Shown: positions 62,201-64,000 of the stretch, piece by piece | Numbering within the stretch: the stretch's first letter is position 1 | Layout: every line of letters starts with the position of its first letter | Assembly (NCBI GenBank): GCA_029747015.1 | Contig: JAKOGI010003172.1 | Coordinates: 1-64,000 of the forward strand | Reading direction: 5' to 3' | Length of the DNA: 64,000 nt | Source: Carnegiea gigantea | Taxonomy: Eukaryota; Streptophyta; Magnoliopsida; Caryophyllales; Cactaceae | Notes under the pieces: model-generated | The model's input: only the letters and a program-made list of their open reading frames with translations | The model's database searches: none | What the model was told of the DNA's origin: nothing | Made by a program: the position numbers and the translations under genes

Positions 62201-64000
62201 TCCAGGGCATCAAAGGAGCTCTATGAGGTCTGTAGTCCAACATATGCCTAGGGATGTAAGGCTTACATCTACATATGATCTCACTAGCAAATTAAAGATC
62301 TAGCTCACAACAACCTTCATAAATATGATGACCTTAAAGCTTGCAAAAGGCATTAATAGCATCCCTATGTGAGTAGAAATTCACTCGAGCATAAAAATCA
62401 CCCATTGTTTGGAATCTAGCAATCTTTTCTACTTCCCCATAATGGGAGAAAACTTGGTATAAAAGATTTTTTGTAACAGGGAGTTCTTTGTCATGGATGA
62501 TGACAAATAAAGCTTGATGATGTTTTTCACACCAGGCCATAGGTGCAACAGCTTGTTAACGGTAGCAGCAAATGGCAATAGGTGAACAAAAATGGCATTT
62601 GTTGAGAAGAATTTTGACAAGTAACCTAGTTAGCAGCAACGGCGGTGGATGGGGGGTTGGACAGTGGTTGGTGATTGGCAGATTTGGGTGGTCGTTGTTG
62701 GCTAGGTTGCGTGTGGTCTAGGGTTTGGGCTGATAGGTTTTTTCTCCATTTTTTTACTAGAATCTGATGCGGAGGGAAAGAAGGCTGAACGTGAATAGAC
62801 AAAAAGAACGGGAACTCAAAGGACAGCGGAAGAGATAGCAAAGGCTCTGATACCAATTTGATGTAGGACGCTCTAAGAACAATTCCCACACTGAGAAAAT
62901 TCACTTAAGAACTTTCACTTTAATTCAATATCGATTCTTATTCATAATCTACCTTCTTAAATTACATAAAGGGATTTATATAACCAAGATGCTAACTAAT
63001 ATTAGGAAACCTAAATAATAAGATATAAGCTAGAAAAGGATAAAAATATATAACCTAATATTATCCTAATACACGAGGAAACTAAATCTTATAAAATATC
63101 ACTAAATATCTTTATTCTGACCATCCTAAAATATGCTTAAAAATAACTTACGAAAATAATAAAAAAATACAAAAGATCTCCAATATCAAAATATTGTAAT
63201 TTCCTAAATCTTTTTACCCATTCTTTACTCTTATTCTACATCAATGCTTTTATGAACTGTATATGTATATCATCAGTAAATTGCACTATGATCAAAGGAA
63301 AAGTAGGATATTAGTGGATCAAGGTTGTGTCTTTGCTCTTGTTTTGCTTAGAATTGACTTATATAATTGATCCATCGATTCTCTGTTTCGAATAAGATTC
63401 CATTATGTTCTGCTTTTGTTTTTCTAAACATTTTCTAGTGAATATTTTTTTGAGGTGGTTGTGTTTGCTTTTTGGGGGTGGGGGAGATTGTTAGTGGAAT
63501 TATGTGGTTTTGTGTTAATGACTCGTTTTAAGAGCAATCCCTCGTTACTATCAACTTATGAGAATTTACAACTGTTCTTTAAATGGTGTGAGGTAGAACT
63601 TAATGAAATATGATGCTTCTAATATGGTTAACAACATGTGGCATACAACGCAGTGCATGCAGTTGGAGCCTTGCAATGTGAAGATACGGCCATGTTTACA
63701 AAAATTATATGTCAAGCTATCTATTTTAACTTATAGGAGAAACACCAAAACAATCTTCCTTTTAAGGGTGATGGTGTATATTTGGTCCCCTACTATAGAA
63801 TCTATGATGTTTGTGTTGCCTCTAGGGAGTTGTAATGAAAAACTAATTCTAAATCACATTATATACAAGATCACACTATAAAACTTTAGGAAAAGGCGAC
63901 CGAAAGGAGGTTATGGTTGGACATAGCCATTTTGGATGAATACATCAGTTGAGTGCCACAAAAATCAACAACAAAAAGAACTCATTTTATAAGAGTCTTA
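59271..64000 (+). CDS. PPX2: Protoporphyrinogen oxidase 2, exons 1-6 (continues beyond the window)
   Basis: The enzyme oxidises protoporphyrinogen IX to protoporphyrin IX, the last step shared by haem and chlorophyll synthesis; PPX2 proteins act in mitochondria, in some species also in plastids. Exons: 59271-59388, 60000-60045, 60306-60441, 60545-60610, 60880-60930, 61068-61124; all introns begin GT and end AG and the frame is kept, giving 158 codons. FAD-binding '[17 protein letters not shown]' spans exons 2-3, followed by '[12 protein letters not shown]' and '[10 protein letters not shown]'; exons 4-6 give 'LREKQQF', '[15 protein letters not shown]' and 'SNILSAQSK', all close to plant PPX2. 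Two in-frame starts exist: 59271 (C at -3, weak context) and 59355 (G at -3 and G at +4, stronger). The 28 residues between them are basic, hydrophobic and transit-peptide-like. Intron 6 begins at 61125, runs off the window and holds a small LTR element. The remaining two thirds of the protein lie outside. Confidence 0.93.
60127..60154. repeat. Poly-T run in PPX2 intron 2
   Basis: Long T homopolymer followed by a short G run. No function apparent. Confidence 0.9.
61178..61558 (-). repeat. 3' LTR of the small LTR element in PPX2 intron 6
   Basis: 381 bp, near-identical to 62859-63243. On the - strand it starts TGTTGCAGGATAAG and ends CCTACATCA. The purine-rich CCAACCAGGGGAGAA lies just before its start (61559-61573). 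Confidence 0.92.
61581..62540 (-). pseudogene. PTB-like RRM protein fragment carried by the LTR element
   Basis: Read on the - strand in one frame from the Met at 62540 to the stop at 61581, with two in-frame stops (about 62331-62335 and 62291-62295). Residues 1-68 form the first part of an RNA recognition motif: '[20 protein letters not shown]', '[15 protein letters not shown]', '[17 protein letters not shown]'; after the first stop, '[13 protein letters not shown]' continues it. This matches the RRM pattern of polypyrimidine-tract-binding proteins (an 'NIYDGCCQLDIQFS'-like end). The last 220 codons (62243-61581) are open, acidic and Lys/Asp/Glu-rich ('[20 protein letters not shown]'), with no domain I recognise. 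The source is inferred to be a host PTB-family gene. The spliced look (no introns in the RRM) suggests capture through RNA. Confidence 0.75.
62844..62855 (-). other. Primer-binding site, tRNA-iMet type
   Basis: On the - strand TGGTATCAGAGC, three bases inside the 5' LTR end (62859). Confidence 0.9.
62859..63243 (-). repeat. 5' LTR of the small LTR element
   Basis: 385 bp, near-identical to 61178-61558 apart from an 8-base difference near 62877-62890 and a few substitutions. TG...CA ends on the - strand. Confidence 0.92.
63249..64000 (+). other. PPX2 intron 6, continuing sequence
   Basis: No further PPX2 exon is seen before the window ends. A 92-codon open frame (63603-63881) has no family features and is probably chance. 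Confidence 0.6.

Larger units (their letters stand above)
61178..63243 (-). mobile_element. Small LTR retroelement with captured RNA-binding domain, in PPX2 intron 6
   Basis: 2066 bp with LTRs of 381 and 385 bp, a tRNA-iMet primer site (62844-62855) and a polypurine tract (61559-61573). It is flanked by ATACT (61173-61177) and ATGCT (63244-63248), a 5-bp duplication with one mismatch. It lies antisense to PPX2. The 1.3-kb internal region has no gag or pol motifs and instead encodes a PTB-like RRM plus an acidic tail. It is non-autonomous and must be moved by another element's enzymes. Confidence 0.9.

Noticed and set aside
1..64000. CRISPR arrays, rRNA, tRNA genes, bacterial operons
   Set aside because: No spaced palindromic repeats, no rRNA or tRNA folds recognised; introns and LTR elements show a plant nuclear genome.

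Overview
The window looks like nuclear DNA of a eudicot plant: AT-rich, full of nested transposable elements, with one recognisable host gene at the right end. That gene, on the + strand, is the start of PPX2 (protoporphyrinogen oxidase 2): six GT-AG exons, an FAD-binding motif, and an N-terminal extension with two in-frame start codons. The second start lies in a 'PVMAN' context resembling the 'PVMGN' I recall from spinach PPX2, so a Caryophyllales origin is a low-confidence guess.

Layout. 1-1570: microsatellites around a 905-bp MITE. 1.8-3.6 kb: decayed hAT transposase (-). 4.0-6.8 kb: trinucleotide repeats and a degenerate ~260-bp tandem array. 6.8-8.8 kb: Ty3/gypsy relic (gag plus one 820-bp LTR, -). 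9.4 to about 35.1 kb: one decayed Helitron on the - strand, with 3' hairpin/CTAG, an RPA70-like gene, and a RepHel gene split between 12.0-13.4 kb (helicase) and 32.2-35.1 kb (zinc finger and HUH Rep).

The Helitron is split by an LTR-shared tandem of a gag-only retroelement (LTR-internal-LTR-internal-LTR, - strand, 13432-32217). The second internal copy is itself interrupted by a chromovirus-like Ty3/gypsy element (22301-28775, + strand, 5-bp target-site duplication GACTG).

37.2-48.6 kb holds a non-autonomous Athila-like element (+ strand: LTR, gag-protease, ATHILA ORF-1-like region, LTR). Its 3' region carries a MITE nested in another MITE of the same family. Its 3' LTR carries a hAT-like element nested by a second hAT MITE, and ends at a candidate small Helitron. 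A solo LTR related to the chromovirus-like element follows (49776-52704). A higher-order repeat field (53.9-58.7 kb) then leads to the PPX2 promoter, and this field supplies pre-insertion (empty) sites that date several insertions.

Functionally, only PPX2 appears intact within the window. A MITE ends 187 bp before its first start codon. Its sixth intron contains a 2.07-kb small LTR element, in antisense, that has captured a PTB-type RNA-binding domain. All other coding sequences are broken relics. All identifications come from reading the sequence; no database search was possible.
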